A stretch of DNA of 62,040 nt, from positions 1 through 62,040 of the forward strand of contig JANYDS010000020.1 of NCBI GenBank assembly GCA_025363475.1. The letters run 5' to 3'. The first letter of the stretch is position 1, and every line of letters begins with the position of its first letter. Positions 28,601 through 37,176 of the stretch are shown piece after piece. This stretch comes from Terriglobia bacterium. GTDB lineage: Bacteria > Acidobacteriota > Terriglobia > Bryobacterales > Bryobacteraceae. The position numbers and the translations under genes are program-made. The notes under the pieces were generated by a model that worked only from the letters and a program-made list of their open reading frames with translations, ran no database searches and was not told the DNA's origin.

Positions 28601-31600
28601 GCGGGCATGCGTGTCCAGGACGGGCAGCCGTTGCCCCAGGGCTTCAGTTCCACCGCCGCGTACCTCGGCGTGCTGACAACGCCTGGAACTTACTCCAGCT
28701 CCATTCGGGTTACTGACAGCACCGGAACAACCTTTGACCGCGCCTTTACCTTTACAGTGGTTCCCTTCCTGCTGACCAGTCAGTTCAGTGCGCCGAAAGC
28801 TCTGGTCAATTCTTTCTATAGTTATCAGTTAACTGCTACTGGCGGCAGTGGCAATTACGTCTGGGCCATCAATAACCAGCCCACTGGTTTGACCATCAAC
28901 AGCTCCGGTTTAATTTCCGGCATTCCCACCGTGGCGGGATCGTACAATTTTTCTGTCACGCTGTCTGAGGTGGCGTCATCCACTGTTACCGCGTCGTTCG
29001 GAATGTCGATCGTGGTAAATCCGTTTGCGATTACAACCAGCCCGATACTCCCCCAGGGCGCAGCCAACAACGCCTATAACCTCCAGCTGCTGGCCCCAGG
29101 CTGCGGCGCGACTTGTTCGTGGTCAATCCTCAGCGGGTCTCTGCCTTCTCCGCTGACGCTGTCAGCGGGAGGCTTGATTGCAGGAACTTTCACCGGCACG
29201 GGCGGGGCAAACTCCTCATTCACCGCTGCCGCGCAATATACCTTTGCCGGTACAGCTACTGTCATCGTGTCGCAGGTGTTCGCCCTGAGTATCCCGCCCA
29301 CCACCATCTCGGGACTCTCGATTTCGACAAACATTGCTACCAGTAATGTGGTCGGGGCAACCATCACCAGCGTGCTCTCGGCCCTTGGCGGAAGGGCTCC
29401 CTATACATTTACCCTTCAATCGGGTACTTTGCCCGCAGGCATCACCCTGCAGAGTTCAGGTGCGTCCTTTGCGTCTTCCCTTACGCCGGGCTTTTCATAT
29501 CTGGCGGGCCGGCTCATCCAGGTGGGAACCAGCAACTTTACGCTTCAGGTGACGGATTCTTCTACCCCTGCCAGAACTGCCACAAAAGCATTCTCGTGGC
29601 AAGTTTCGCCGCTGAGTATTGAGTACACAAATCTCCCGCTGACAGGCTCGCTTGTTCTTGGCACGGCGTATACCCAGCAACTTTTGGTCATCGGCGGTAC
29701 GGGCAGCTATACGGCCTGGTCCAGTAACCCTGCGCCTGTTTATCCTGGTCTGACATTGGTCCCGGCAACAGGTCTGGTCAGCGGAACGCCCAGCAATACC
29801 GGATCAATCACGTCCGCCATTACAGTGAATGACAGCAGTTCCGGCACTGCAACTCAAAATGTTTCGTTCAACGGCGTTTCCTCAGCCGCTGTCAATGTGA
29901 CTCTCGGTGGTCCTGTCAACGGAACGGTCGTCGAAACCGGCATTACCAACACCTACAACCTAAATCCAAACGGCGGAGTCGGCCCGTACACGATCACGCC
30001 GGTTGGAACCCTTCCGGCGGGTGTTACGGTGCTTGTCGGCAATACGCTGACGACTAATTTCGGCAGCGCCTACACACTGCTGGTAGTGCCGGAAGCGGCT
30101 GGTTTGCTCACATTCACTCTTCAGATACAAGACGCAAACGGGGTCACGGGTGCCAGAACTTACACTCTGATCGCCACGGGGTTTACCAACATTGTGACCC
30201 AGTCTTTACCGGACGCTTCTGTCGGTGCAGCCTACTCGGCACCGCTGGTTGTGAACGGTGGTTCTTCTCCGGTGTTTGGCCTTGCTCCGGGCGCAGCACT
30301 GCCTGCGGGATTGTCGATCTCGGCATCCGGCGTAGTCAGCGGCACTCCGGCTGCGGGCAGCGCCGGCACCTACTCATTCAATGTTAGTGTCAGCGATGCC
30401 AGTGGTACCGCCATATTCACCATTTCACTCAGGGTATCGACGTTTGCAATCACAGGTTCGTCGGTGCTGCCAGTCGCAGTGGCCAATACGCCCTACGTCT
30501 ATCAGATGACTCAGTCCGGTGCCACCGGCAGTGTTTCCTGGGCGGCAGCCGGTTTGAACGGGGCGCTCCGGATGGATTCGACGGGCCGCATCACGGGAAC
30601 TTCCACGGGCACTTCACGTTTTGCGTTCACAGTGACTGCAACCGACTCTGCCGGGGCGAAAGTCATCCGGTTGATGACGCTTTTTTCGCGCAACCAGAAT
30701 GCGAATCAGCTTGATTTTTCCATTCTCAATACTGCACTGACAGATGCTTTTGCAGGCCAGTCCAGCTCCTACAATCTGATTCCCACGGGAGGCTTGCCTC
30801 CGTATAGCTGGTCAGTCACAGCGGGTTCTTCGGTGCCTCCGGGCTTGCGTCTGCTGAGCGGCGCAACACTTCCCTCCAACTTCAGTCCGGACGTAACAGT
30901 TCTTGCTGGTTCGCCCACCACTGCCGGTTCATATTCCTTCTCTCTCACTGCGACGGATTCGGCCGGTGCAACCATCACGCGCGTGTTTAACCTCAATGTT
31001 TCCGCTCTGAATCTGCCTGCCGGAAGCCCGCCCAACGCAACCGTTGGAACGGCCTACACGTTCCAGTTCTCACCCTTATACGGAACGGTGCCTTATACCT
31101 ATAGCGCTGCTCCGGTGAGTCTGACTCAGGACACTCTGCCGCCTGGAATTACGCTTTCGTCCGCCGGTCTGCTCTCAGGCACGGCAACGAGTAGTGGCAG
31201 CTATGCCTTTTTGCTGAATGTTCGCGACGGCACCGGCCAGAACTTCACCAGGAGGATGAGTTTCAATGCCGGCACAAGCGGCGGCACCTATGTAACCAGT
31301 ACAAACCTGGTCGGTGTTCCTGTGGGCTTCGGCGGACTTTCAACACTCAATGTGTCTGACGGCACTACCAACGCGATCTGGAGCGTTTCTTCCGGAAGCC
31401 TGCCTCCTGGCATGCAGATTGTCCAGGACAGCGTAAACGGCTCGTCCATCGAAGGAACCTCCAGCGCGCCTGGCAGCTATACCTTCACGATGCGTGCCAC
31501 GGACGCTGTTACCACGACCAGATTTCTTGAGCATGTGGTCACTTATCAATTCGCGCCGATGCAGCTTACCAATCCCGGCCCCACAGGCCTGGCTGGCGGA

Positions 31601-34600
31601 ATTTTCCCTGCAGGACAAGTCGGAACGGCCTATTCCGTTAACCTGACGGTTGCGGGGGGAACGGCACCATATACATTCAGTGAGTCTCCCTTCAACCCGC
31701 TGCCACCTGGCCTGACTCTGAGTGCAGCAGGTATGCTGTCGGGAACACCAACCGCCGCCGGTGTATTTAACCTGATACCGATCGTAAACGATTCCACCTC
31801 AGCTGCGAACCGTCTGGTTGCTTTCAGTCCTATTTCACTGGTGATCACTCCATCCGGTGTGAACGCTCCGCTGATTGCACGCGGCAACTTTGTTTCAGAT
31901 GTCACTCAGGGTCTTCCCGCTAACCTTCCGCTGGATCGTTTTGTGAAGGATGGAAAGACGCCTTATACATTTGCGGTTGCCCCTGGCTCCAGTCTTCCCC
32001 CGGGCATGAGTATTCTGGCAGGCGGCAATGGCGTTCCCTCATACCTCGCGGGAATCCCCACCGCAGGCGGAGCCAATGTCTTCGCGATCCAGGCTACTGA
32101 CGCCAGTGCGCAGACTTTCATCCGTAACATCACCATCAACGTGAGCGGCCTCTCTCTGGCACCCGATACCAGCCCGGCAGGAATCGTCGGGACGGCGTAT
32201 TCGGTCTCTTTCTTTGGAGCGGGCGGCGCGGCACCTTACACGCTTAAACTGGTCAAAGGTTCCGATCTGCCCCCCGGTCTGACAGGGAGTTCGACGGGTG
32301 TTCTGTCTGGCATCCCCACTTATCCCGGGAACTTCACCGTGGGTGTCATCCTGACGGATTCCCTGAGTAATACGCTGCAACGTTTTTATGAAATCACCAT
32401 AGACAATGCCGCAGGTCAGTCTCCGGCAGTCAAACTGGGACCACGTCCGGTCAACATTTACTACCAGATCGGCGACCCTGCGCCCTCAGTACCCGTTTCA
32501 GTGAACGAGACGAGCGGGACTCTGGCCTTCACGGCTGGTGTTTCGGGCATTACAGGTGCGACACTTTCAGCCACCAGCGGCACCAGGTCAGGTTCAGTTA
32601 ATCTGAACATCGCCACGGCGGGTCTTACGGCTGGCCGCTACCTGGGCCTGGTGGCGCTTGGTGCACCAGCGTCAATCAACAAAAACGATGCGGTACCGGT
32701 GATCTTCACGGTGGCCAACCCGCCGCCCTGCGCTTACGCTGTGTCTCCGCAAAACGCGACTTTTGATGCCGTCAGCGGCACAGGGAGCTTCAGTATTGCG
32801 GCCGCTTCTTATTGCACCTGGACTGCGGTTTCGTCTAATCCTGCAGTAACCATTACCAGCGCGGCATCAGGCAGCGGCAACGCCCGCATCAATTACACAG
32901 TGGGCGTGAATGCGCCAACCTCTCCGCAACGCGCCATTACGATTACGGTTGGTAGCGGGGCCACCACAGCCGTTCACACCGTTACGCAGTTCGCGGCGGC
33001 GGGCTGCTCTTTCTCCATCGATCCTTCGCTGATTCGGGCGACGGCGGCGGGCGGAACTGCAGTAGTCAACGTCAACACCGGGGCAACTTGTACCTGGACC
33101 GCAACAGGCCTGGGCGTTTCTCCGGCGGGCGGCACTGGGAGTGGCCCGGTAACGGTGACCATCCCGCCGAATGCTACGGCGGCACCAGTCAGCCTGACTG
33201 CAACCATTGCTACCCAGACGCTTACGGTTTCACAGACCGGCGTCAACTGTACCTTCAGCCTGAATTCGCCAGGTACTTCAGTGGGGTCAGGTACTTCAAA
33301 TGGTTCGGTTGATATCTCGACACCAACCGGCTGCGATTACAACACTGTTCCGGGACCAGCGTGGGTTTCGGTCACCTCTGGTGTCTCGGGTACCTCCACC
33401 GGTACGCCGCTGACTCTGACTTACTCAGTTGAAGCGAACTCGACAACGGCCTCCCGCTCCGGCACACTGCTGGTCGGGGGCCAGCCTTACCAGGTTACTC
33501 AGGCCGGCCTCGCTTGCAGCATCAGCCTCGATACTTCGGGTCTGGGCAGTCCCTTTGCCCAGGCCGGCGGTTCAGGAACGATCCGAATTAATGCCAACGG
33601 TGCGAACTGTGCCTGGACCGTGACGAACGGCGCAACATTTGCAACCGTTAGTCCCCTGAGCGGAAACGGGACCGGAACCATAACGGTAACGATGAATGCG
33701 GCTAATGCCGCCGCATCTGCCGCCACGGGGACGGTAGCGATCTCCGGTCAGACGGTAACGTTCTCACAGGCCGGTGTGAGTTGCGCCAGCGTCTACAGCC
33801 TGCGCTCCGCATCAGGTGTGGTTCCGTATACGGGCGGCAGCGGCTCAGTGGGTGTGATTGCCCCCGGCGCCTGTGCATGGACCACAGTGAGCAGTGATAC
33901 CAGCTGGCTCACCGCCACGCCGACTTCATCTGCTGGTTCCGCCGACATCCTCTTCGTTGCGCTGGCTAACCCCAGTACGACAACGCCGCGTACTGCAACC
34001 GTGACACTCAGCGGCAGCGGAAGTGGTGCGGGAAGCTCTGCCACCTTTACGGTGGCGCAGGCACAGGCACCCTGTTCCTTCACACTACCGGTGCCCGGAA
34101 CCACTGTCGCTTCCGGCGGCGTTGCCGGGGCAACCTTTGCCTTCACTACCGCAGCCGGATGCACGGCAAACCCGGTGAGCTACGCGAACTGGATAACAGC
34201 AGCTGGTCCGGGTGCAACGGGCAGCGGTAACATCACTTACGATGTTGCGGCGAATACTGGCGGCGCATCCCGCACCGGTACCGTACAAGTGGGCGACAAG
34301 TTGTTCTCAGTCACCCAGACGGGCGTCGCTCTGGCCTGTAATTACAGCCTCAACGCTTACGGCGCGGCTTACTCACAGATCGGTGGTAACAGCAGCATAC
34401 TGGGGTCGCAATCCGCAGTCGGTTGCGCTACGCCGGTCACCGGCACTACCCAGCCGACAATCGTTTCACTCGGAACCATAACTGGTCCAGCGAACAACAT
34501 CTTCACCCAGCCCTATGCGGTGAATGCGTTCAACTCAGCCACTCTTGCTGTGCGAAGGATGCAAATAACCTTCGGCGGCAAGATCTTCACAATCAAGCAG

Positions 34601-34612
34601 ACATCATGGTAA
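22619..34612 (+). CDS. Giant secreted repeat protein (putative-Ig and BACON-like modules)
   Basis: About 3997 residues. The start at 22619 is preceded by AAGGA (ten-base spacing) and opens a clean signal peptide (M-R-N-V-V-V-R-G-L-L-G-L-A-L, cleavage near V-C-S-A). A GTG at 22514 would add 35 residues with no signal-like features. By eye there are about 35 modules of 80-110 residues with the putative-Ig (He_PIG) pattern LPxGLxLxxxGxISGTPxxxG-Y-F-x-V-x-D. The first 21 fall into three super-repeats of seven modules each. From about residue 3370 there are seven BACON-like modules (CxYS ... GxxCxWT ... VTQ), each with a conserved Cys pair. There is no LPXTG motif, no C-terminal membrane segment and no obvious sorting domain. 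Such proteins usually act as adhesins or extended surface rods; that role is inference. Confidence 0.9.
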   Translation: MRNVVVRGLLGLALSGFVAVCSAAVVINTGASLGTYPIGTVQIPLAATGGDGTFVWTVTAGTLPPGLALRTDLPSFFPPGTASAGVIGVATTPGAYSFTLQAASAGQTAILAATMNITKLTPVARNQLPDAFIGTLYNASINVLGAAAGSTPAFTVTGGSLPSGLILASDGTITGAPATVCNCNFNVTLNDGADTVTRNFNISTLVVGFATAQILPNGVQNTTYNATITGSGGAGGYSYQNFGGLPNGLSLSPGGAISGTITAGPGKYNFNVQVTDSGSFSSQRAFSIDVASNGLPQLSPYGSLDDATVGNFFNQGFSVQGAGTGPFAFNVTGLPAGLNFRVGGLTNPNINPGDLEIYGVTQTAGNFTYSVTVTDANGNTATNPYTLLVSVLDQNPGLPGGTLGTAYSQKFRILGGTSPYSITVVSGQLPAGLTLNAATQTVSGTPLENGQFNLTLLFSDAGSNALRRSSRLDIGNAGGGISINNQSNLGQFAASATVNIQLNACCVASTTWSLLSGSMPTGLNLSTSGVLSGSLTSATPGTYTFLIQAADAAHLAASGAKQFTLVVSNLAINGNPSFGNVGAAYSQTLTTTGGTGTANFTPGSFTFLPPGLTVGPTGVISGTPTSSGAFSFTVTASDTAGNVSSRSFTISIYPAGGGPPVSISTSAGLGTIPLGDYQQQLVANGGTGTFTWAVTAGTLPPGISLRTDGASFFSPSASAGLIGVATTPGSYAFTLTVTSGGQTASQAFTLKVTALEIKDLFSLPDAFTGAFFSYQLTAQGAAAGSVPAYSIAAGSALPTGLNVSSSGLISGTPSVNGFFSFTLQVNDGTDTVVHFFQLRISAVSITTAAILPNGPAGGIPGYTQTLTAAGGTAVYTFSGCCFPQGLSLSTAGVLAGNILSSVNPGVYSFSIKVSDSAGNSYSKQMSLDVIGSTARLARLQAQTATGALEDATIGDSYSVAIAVQNGGTAPFTWTASGLPPGMSFRSGSGTTNYVGAGSVELWGTPSATGLFNVQVTATDLLNASVTQIFPLFVSAMDHTPNLPNGLLGASYNATLRVIGGNAASYSRTLVQGTLPAGLTLNSGTGLITGTPTENGNFNPVWLFTDASGATLRHSENLFINNVAGGISINNSSNLGTYTVGSTLNFTLGACCVTSYAWTQPAGALPPGVTLNSASGLLSGIMNTAGTYTFTITAADVASVAAAGVRQFILIVTPLAITTGPLTYGTLTAAYSQTLAATGGTGALTWSLPLGNFLPPGLSLSSGGVISGTPVSTGNYSFNVAVADTASHTATRFYSIDVYPAGGGPPVIISTGSNMGTWHTGTNQISLSASGGNGVYTWALVSGSTLPPGMALRTDVPTFFPSSAQAGLIGVATTPGTSSFTLSVTSAGQTVSQAFTIKFTALNIRNWNLPDVFIGVPFTYQLIPISNNGAVTFSFSSTDTSVPAWLSLSSTGLLSGTPGASGVFILHLVTSDSVDTVSEQLNLNSFVLNITTPGLLPNGTQGASYSQNLAATGGAGGYRFTVGNGLPSGLNLSLGGTIAGTITGGPGLYSFQVSVTDSNSVAYVKPMSISVVGVPVALPRISANQIFDPVYGNPYSTTIGICCGGTAPFVWTASGLPAGLFIASGPAVSSGVNPGTAQIYGVPSLAGSSTATITATDASGLVTSILLPIRVSTLDVVATDFSNGLPSGTINSAYTASIRVLGGTAPYSAVRTADGHMPAGLNVSGNGLLVSGTPLENIFGSPGFLFSDSAATPATLKRNMNISIAGGTNTIGVNGNGIDSYNLGTIPVNVSYSTGLSACCIPSLTWSLPAGSLLPPGLVLSAAGVISGIPTTSGVYTFFVRAADSTNLPNGGVRQFQLTVSPVTITTTSLPFGNAGAAYAQNFAASGTSGAVSWSLPFPTNGALPQGLTLSTGGVLSGNPVSAGNFTFYIQVTDASNNIAFRNFSLNIFAAGAVPPLSLNFGLGTRILGRSVSDLNASGGFPPYAYSLSPGATVVAGMRVQDGQPLPQGFSSTAAYLGVLTTPGTYSSSIRVTDSTGTTFDRAFTFTVVPFLLTSQFSAPKALVNSFYSYQLTATGGSGNYVWAINNQPTGLTINSSGLISGIPTVAGSYNFSVTLSEVASSTVTASFGMSIVVNPFAITTSPILPQGAANNAYNLQLLAPGCGATCSWSILSGSLPSPLTLSAGGLIAGTFTGTGGANSSFTAAAQYTFAGTATVIVSQVFALSIPPTTISGLSISTNIATSNVVGATITSVLSALGGRAPYTFTLQSGTLPAGITLQSSGASFASSLTPGFSYLAGRLIQVGTSNFTLQVTDSSTPARTATKAFSWQVSPLSIEYTNLPLTGSLVLGTAYTQQLLVIGGTGSYTAWSSNPAPVYPGLTLVPATGLVSGTPSNTGSITSAITVNDSSSGTATQNVSFNGVSSAAVNVTLGGPVNGTVVETGITNTYNLNPNGGVGPYTITPVGTLPAGVTVLVGNTLTTNFGSAYTLLVVPEAAGLLTFTLQIQDANGVTGARTYTLIATGFTNIVTQSLPDASVGAAYSAPLVVNGGSSPVFGLAPGAALPAGLSISASGVVSGTPAAGSAGTYSFNVSVSDASGTAIFTISLRVSTFAITGSSVLPVAVANTPYVYQMTQSGATGSVSWAAAGLNGALRMDSTGRITGTSTGTSRFAFTVTATDSAGAKVIRLMTLFSRNQNANQLDFSILNTALTDAFAGQSSSYNLIPTGGLPPYSWSVTAGSSVPPGLRLLSGATLPSNFSPDVTVLAGSPTTAGSYSFSLTATDSAGATITRVFNLNVSALNLPAGSPPNATVGTAYTFQFSPLYGTVPYTYSAAPVSLTQDTLPPGITLSSAGLLSGTATSSGSYAFLLNVRDGTGQNFTRRMSFNAGTSGGTYVTSTNLVGVPVGFGGLSTLNVSDGTTNAIWSVSSGSLPPGMQIVQDSVNGSSIEGTSSAPGSYTFTMRATDAVTTTRFLEHVVTYQFAPMQLTNPGPTGLAGGIFPAGQVGTAYSVNLTVAGGTAPYTFSESPFNPLPPGLTLSAAGMLSGTPTAAGVFNLIPIVNDSTSAANRLVAFSPISLVITPSGVNAPLIARGNFVSDVTQGLPANLPLDRFVKDGKTPYTFAVAPGSSLPPGMSILAGGNGVPSYLAGIPTAGGANVFAIQATDASAQTFIRNITINVSGLSLAPDTSPAGIVGTAYSVSFFGAGGAAPYTLKLVKGSDLPPGLTGSSTGVLSGIPTYPGNFTVGVILTDSLSNTLQRFYEITIDNAAGQSPAVKLGPRPVNIYYQIGDPAPSVPVSVNETSGTLAFTAGVSGITGATLSATSGTRSGSVNLNIATAGLTAGRYLGLVALGAPASINKNDAVPVIFTVANPPPCAYAVSPQNATFDAVSGTGSFSIAAASYCTWTAVSSNPAVTITSAASGSGNARINYTVGVNAPTSPQRAITITVGSGATTAVHTVTQFAAAGCSFSIDPSLIRATAAGGTAVVNVNTGATCTWTATGLGVSPAGGTGSGPVTVTIPPNATAAPVSLTATIATQTLTVSQTGVNCTFSLNSPGTSVGSGTSNGSVDISTPTGCDYNTVPGPAWVSVTSGVSGTSTGTPLTLTYSVEANSTTASRSGTLLVGGQPYQVTQAGLACSISLDTSGLGSPFAQAGGSGTIRINANGANCAWTVTNGATFATVSPLSGNGTGTITVTMNAANAAASAATGTVAISGQTVTFSQAGVSCASVYSLRSASGVVPYTGGSGSVGVIAPGACAWTTVSSDTSWLTATPTSSAGSADILFVALANPSTTTPRTATVTLSGSGSGAGSSATFTVAQAQAPCSFTLPVPGTTVASGGVAGATFAFTTAAGCTANPVSYANWITAAGPGATGSGNITYDVAANTGGASRTGTVQVGDKLFSVTQTGVALACNYSLNAYGAAYSQIGGNSSILGSQSAVGCATPVTGTTQPTIVSLGTITGPANNIFTQPYAVNAFNSATLAVRRMQITFGGKIFTIKQTSW
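22691..24598 (+). repeat. Super-repeat unit 1 of the giant protein (seven putative-Ig modules)
   Basis: This unit of 636 codons opens with INTGASLGTYPIG and the marker VTAGTLPPGLALRTD followed by I-G-V-A-T-T-P-G. It ends with I-Y-P-A-G-G-G-P-P just before unit 2. The sixth module carries an adjacent Cys pair (A-C-C-V-A-S, Cys at 24131). Confidence 0.8.
24599..26533 (+). repeat. Super-repeat unit 2 of the giant protein
   Basis: 645 codons in the same module order as unit 1. It opens ISTSAGLGTIPLG, then VTAGTLPPGISLRTD and I-G-V-A-T-T-P-G, and closes with V-Y-P-A-G-G-G-P-P. The sixth module has A-C-C-V-T-S (26066); the third module carries an additional G-C-C-F (25256). Confidence 0.8.
26534..28483 (+). 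repeat. Super-repeat unit 3 of the giant protein
   Basis: 650 codons opening ISTGSNMGTWHTG, then STLPPGMALRTD and I-G-V-A-T-T-P-G. It closes with F-A-A-G-A-V-P-P. The sixth module has A-C-C-I-P-S (28010); the fourth has I-C-C-G-G (27419). A fourth, more diverged cycle begins at 28484 (LSLNFGLGT, later L-G-V-L-T-T-P-G), after which the order is no longer clear. Confidence 0.75.
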
Positions 34613-34620
34613 GGCAGAGG

Positions 34621-37155
34621 ATGACTCAGACAATGCGCGAGAACAAGACAATGAAGAGCCTCAGCCTCATGATGAAAAACATTCTGCGGACCACCTCCGC
34701 GCTGCTGCTGGCGGTGTCGGCACTGATAGTGCCTGCATCGCTGTTGGCGGCGAATAAAGGCCCCGATTCGGGTGGCTATTCCGCCACTGATGCCACGGTG
34801 TACAGTTTTATTGATATATCAGGTCCGGGTGGCGGCGCAAGCGTTCTCAGCAACGCGGACGATTCAACAGCAGCCCTCACTCTGCCATTTTCGTTCGGAT
34901 TTTACGGCACGAATTACACTTTGGTTTGTGTTAGTTCGAACGGTGCGCTTTACTTCGTGCCGGATGCCAATGCCTGTACGGCAGTTGGCACCGCGAATGA
35001 CTTTGCCAATACCGATCTGACCGTAGCGGGCACGCCCAATGACTTACCGGCTGTTCTTCCGCTCTGGAGCGATTTGACCTTTCAGCAGGCGGGCGGCGGT
35101 TCGGTCTACTATCAGTCGTTCGGTGCAGTTGGTTCGCGCCGGTTTGTCGTGCAGTGGAGTAATGTCTTCCCGCAGGGTTCGGCGAGTGCAGTTACTTTTC
35201 AGGTGGTCCTCGCCGAGACAACGAATTCGATAACGGTTCAATATCAGACCGTCACGCTGGGCGGTGGAAACCCGGCCAGCAATGGAGCACAGGCTACAGT
35301 GGGTATCCGCAATTCCGGGGCTGTCTCTAACGGTCAGCAGATCCCCTGGAGCTACAACGTCGGCGTGCTCTCGAACAGCTATGCGATCCTGTTCACCAGC
35401 GGCGGCGCTCCTTCCGCGCCCGTGCTGACGGCTCCGGCCAATGGCGGCGCAAGCGTGAATACTCCGGTGACTTTGAGCTGGGCTGCGGCTGCCGGTGCCA
35501 CGTCTTACGATGTCTATTTCGGCATCACGTCGCCGCCCGCACTGGTAACGAATACGGTTGCAACTTCTTACATTCCCGCAGGCGTCTCGCTGGGAACTTC
35601 TTACAACTGGCAAGTGGTGGCAAAGAATGCTTCCGGCTCCAGCGCATCCCCCATCTGGTCGTTTACAACAGGTGCGGTGCCATGCACTTACTCACTTGAT
35701 TCACCCAGCGCGACATTCACATCCGCCGGTGGAACAGGTTCGTTCAATGTAACGGCTCCTGGAGCTTGTGCATGGACCGTTACCGGTACCCCGGCATGGG
35801 TAACCATCACGGCTGGCGCTTCCGGCACGGGCAATGGTCCGGTCAACTATACCGTTGGTCTGAATTCCGGGGCGGCTCTTGCGGCCACTCTGTCGATTGG
35901 CGGCCAGACTTATTCGATTACTCAGACAGCTGCCCCTGCCGGTGGTGGTGGCGGTGGCGGATCAACACCAACAGCCCCGACCATTTTCTGGACTACACCG
36001 TCGCCCATCACCTATGGGATTCCCCTTGGCGCAACTCAGTTGAACGCCGGCGCGAGCACGCCCGGCACATTTATTTATTCTCCGCCTGCGGGCACCATAC
36101 TCAGCGCGGGAACGCAAACCCTGTCTGCGGTATTTACGCCGGCTTCGCCCAATTTCACCAGCGCTTCGTCGGCTGTATCTCTGGTAGTGAATCGCGCGGC
36201 ACAGACCCTCACCTTCGGTGCCCTGGCTGACCGCACAACCGACACTGCAACTCTAAGTCTGACGGGCACGACCAGTTCCGGTCTTGCCCCCGTATTCAGC
36301 GTCATCTCCGGTCCGGCCACAGTAAACGGCAGCACGCTTACCATCACGGGATTGGGGACCATTACAGTTCGGGCCAGCCAGGCCGGTAATATTAACTACC
36401 TCGCGGCGACGCCAGTCAACCAGTCGTTCAGTGTGACGCTGGGTTCTGCAAATGTTGGTGCGATTGTCAACGCGGCAACCTACGCCAACGTTTCCCTGGT
36501 CGCCGATGCTTACGGCGTTGTCTTCGGTAAAGGCTTCTCCATCGATACCGCACAGGCGACTTCTGCCACCTTCCCCACGACTCTGGCGGGCGTCACGGTG
36601 ACCATTACAGACGTTAACGGCAAATCTGCGCTTGCCCTGCTCTACTACGTCTCGCGATCGCAGATTAACTTTGTCATGCCGAAGGGTCTGGCGACGGGAA
36701 CTGCCATTGTTACGGTAAACAACGTGATAGGCAAGGCAGGAACCTTCTCGACTAACATCGGGACTATTGCCCCTGCCTTCTTTACGGCTGATGCCAGCGG
36801 GAAGGGAACTGCGGCATCAGTTGCGGTTTCCATAACGCCGGATGGTGCCACTACCGTACTCTGCGGTGTGTCAGTCGCCTGCACTGCACCGATTGATGTT
36901 TCATCCACCACGGCCAGCGTCTACCTGAGTCTCTACGGCACTGGTATTCGCAACCTGCAGGATGCGGCGGCGGTAACAGTAGCCATTGGCGGTGTCCCGG
37001 CTAAGGTGACTTATGCCGGGGCGCAACCCACATTCCCTGGTCTTGACCAGGTAAACGTATTGCTTGACCGCTCCCTCGCAGGCAAGGGAACTCTGGATGT
37101 TGTGGTTACGATTGACGGCATTGCCGCCAATACAGTCCAGATCAACATCAAGTAA
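34621..37155 (+). CDS. Secreted multidomain protein with TIGR03437-type C-terminus
   Basis: About 844 residues. The ATG at 34621 has AAGG six bases upstream; ATGs at 34633 and 34651 are alternatives. A signal peptide ends near S-L-L-A-A-N. Order of domains: a nidogen-like or sandwich region (FSFGFYGTNYTLVCVSSNGA, about 65-260); a fibronectin/Ig-like domain (LTAPANGGASVNTPVTLSW); one BACON-like module with C-T-Y-S ... A-C-A-W-T; a Gly-rich hinge (G8 run near 440); an Ig-like MBG domain; and from about 610 the Solibacter-type C-terminal domain (V-N-A-A-T-Y ... LLYYVSRSQINFVMPKGLAT ... L-Y-G-T-G-I-R-N). The gene begins eight bases after the giant gene, so the two are probably cotranscribed and share the BACON-like module. 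No enzymatic motif is visible. Confidence 0.88.
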   Translation: MTQTMRENKTMKSLSLMMKNILRTTSALLLAVSALIVPASLLAANKGPDSGGYSATDATVYSFIDISGPGGGASVLSNADDSTAALTLPFSFGFYGTNYTLVCVSSNGALYFVPDANACTAVGTANDFANTDLTVAGTPNDLPAVLPLWSDLTFQQAGGGSVYYQSFGAVGSRRFVVQWSNVFPQGSASAVTFQVVLAETTNSITVQYQTVTLGGGNPASNGAQATVGIRNSGAVSNGQQIPWSYNVGVLSNSYAILFTSGGAPSAPVLTAPANGGASVNTPVTLSWAAAAGATSYDVYFGITSPPALVTNTVATSYIPAGVSLGTSYNWQVVAKNASGSSASPIWSFTTGAVPCTYSLDSPSATFTSAGGTGSFNVTAPGACAWTVTGTPAWVTITAGASGTGNGPVNYTVGLNSGAALAATLSIGGQTYSITQTAAPAGGGGGGGSTPTAPTIFWTTPSPITYGIPLGATQLNAGASTPGTFIYSPPAGTILSAGTQTLSAVFTPASPNFTSASSAVSLVVNRAAQTLTFGALADRTTDTATLSLTGTTSSGLAPVFSVISGPATVNGSTLTITGLGTITVRASQAGNINYLAATPVNQSFSVTLGSANVGAIVNAATYANVSLVADAYGVVFGKGFSIDTAQATSATFPTTLAGVTVTITDVNGKSALALLYYVSRSQINFVMPKGLATGTAIVTVNNVIGKAGTFSTNIGTIAPAFFTADASGKGTAASVAVSITPDGATTVLCGVSVACTAPIDVSSTTASVYLSLYGTGIRNLQDAAAVTVAIGGVPAKVTYAGAQPTFPGLDQVNVLLDRSLAGKGTLDVVVTIDGIAANTVQINIK

Positions 37156-37176
37156 AAGGATTCCTAAGCGATGCCG

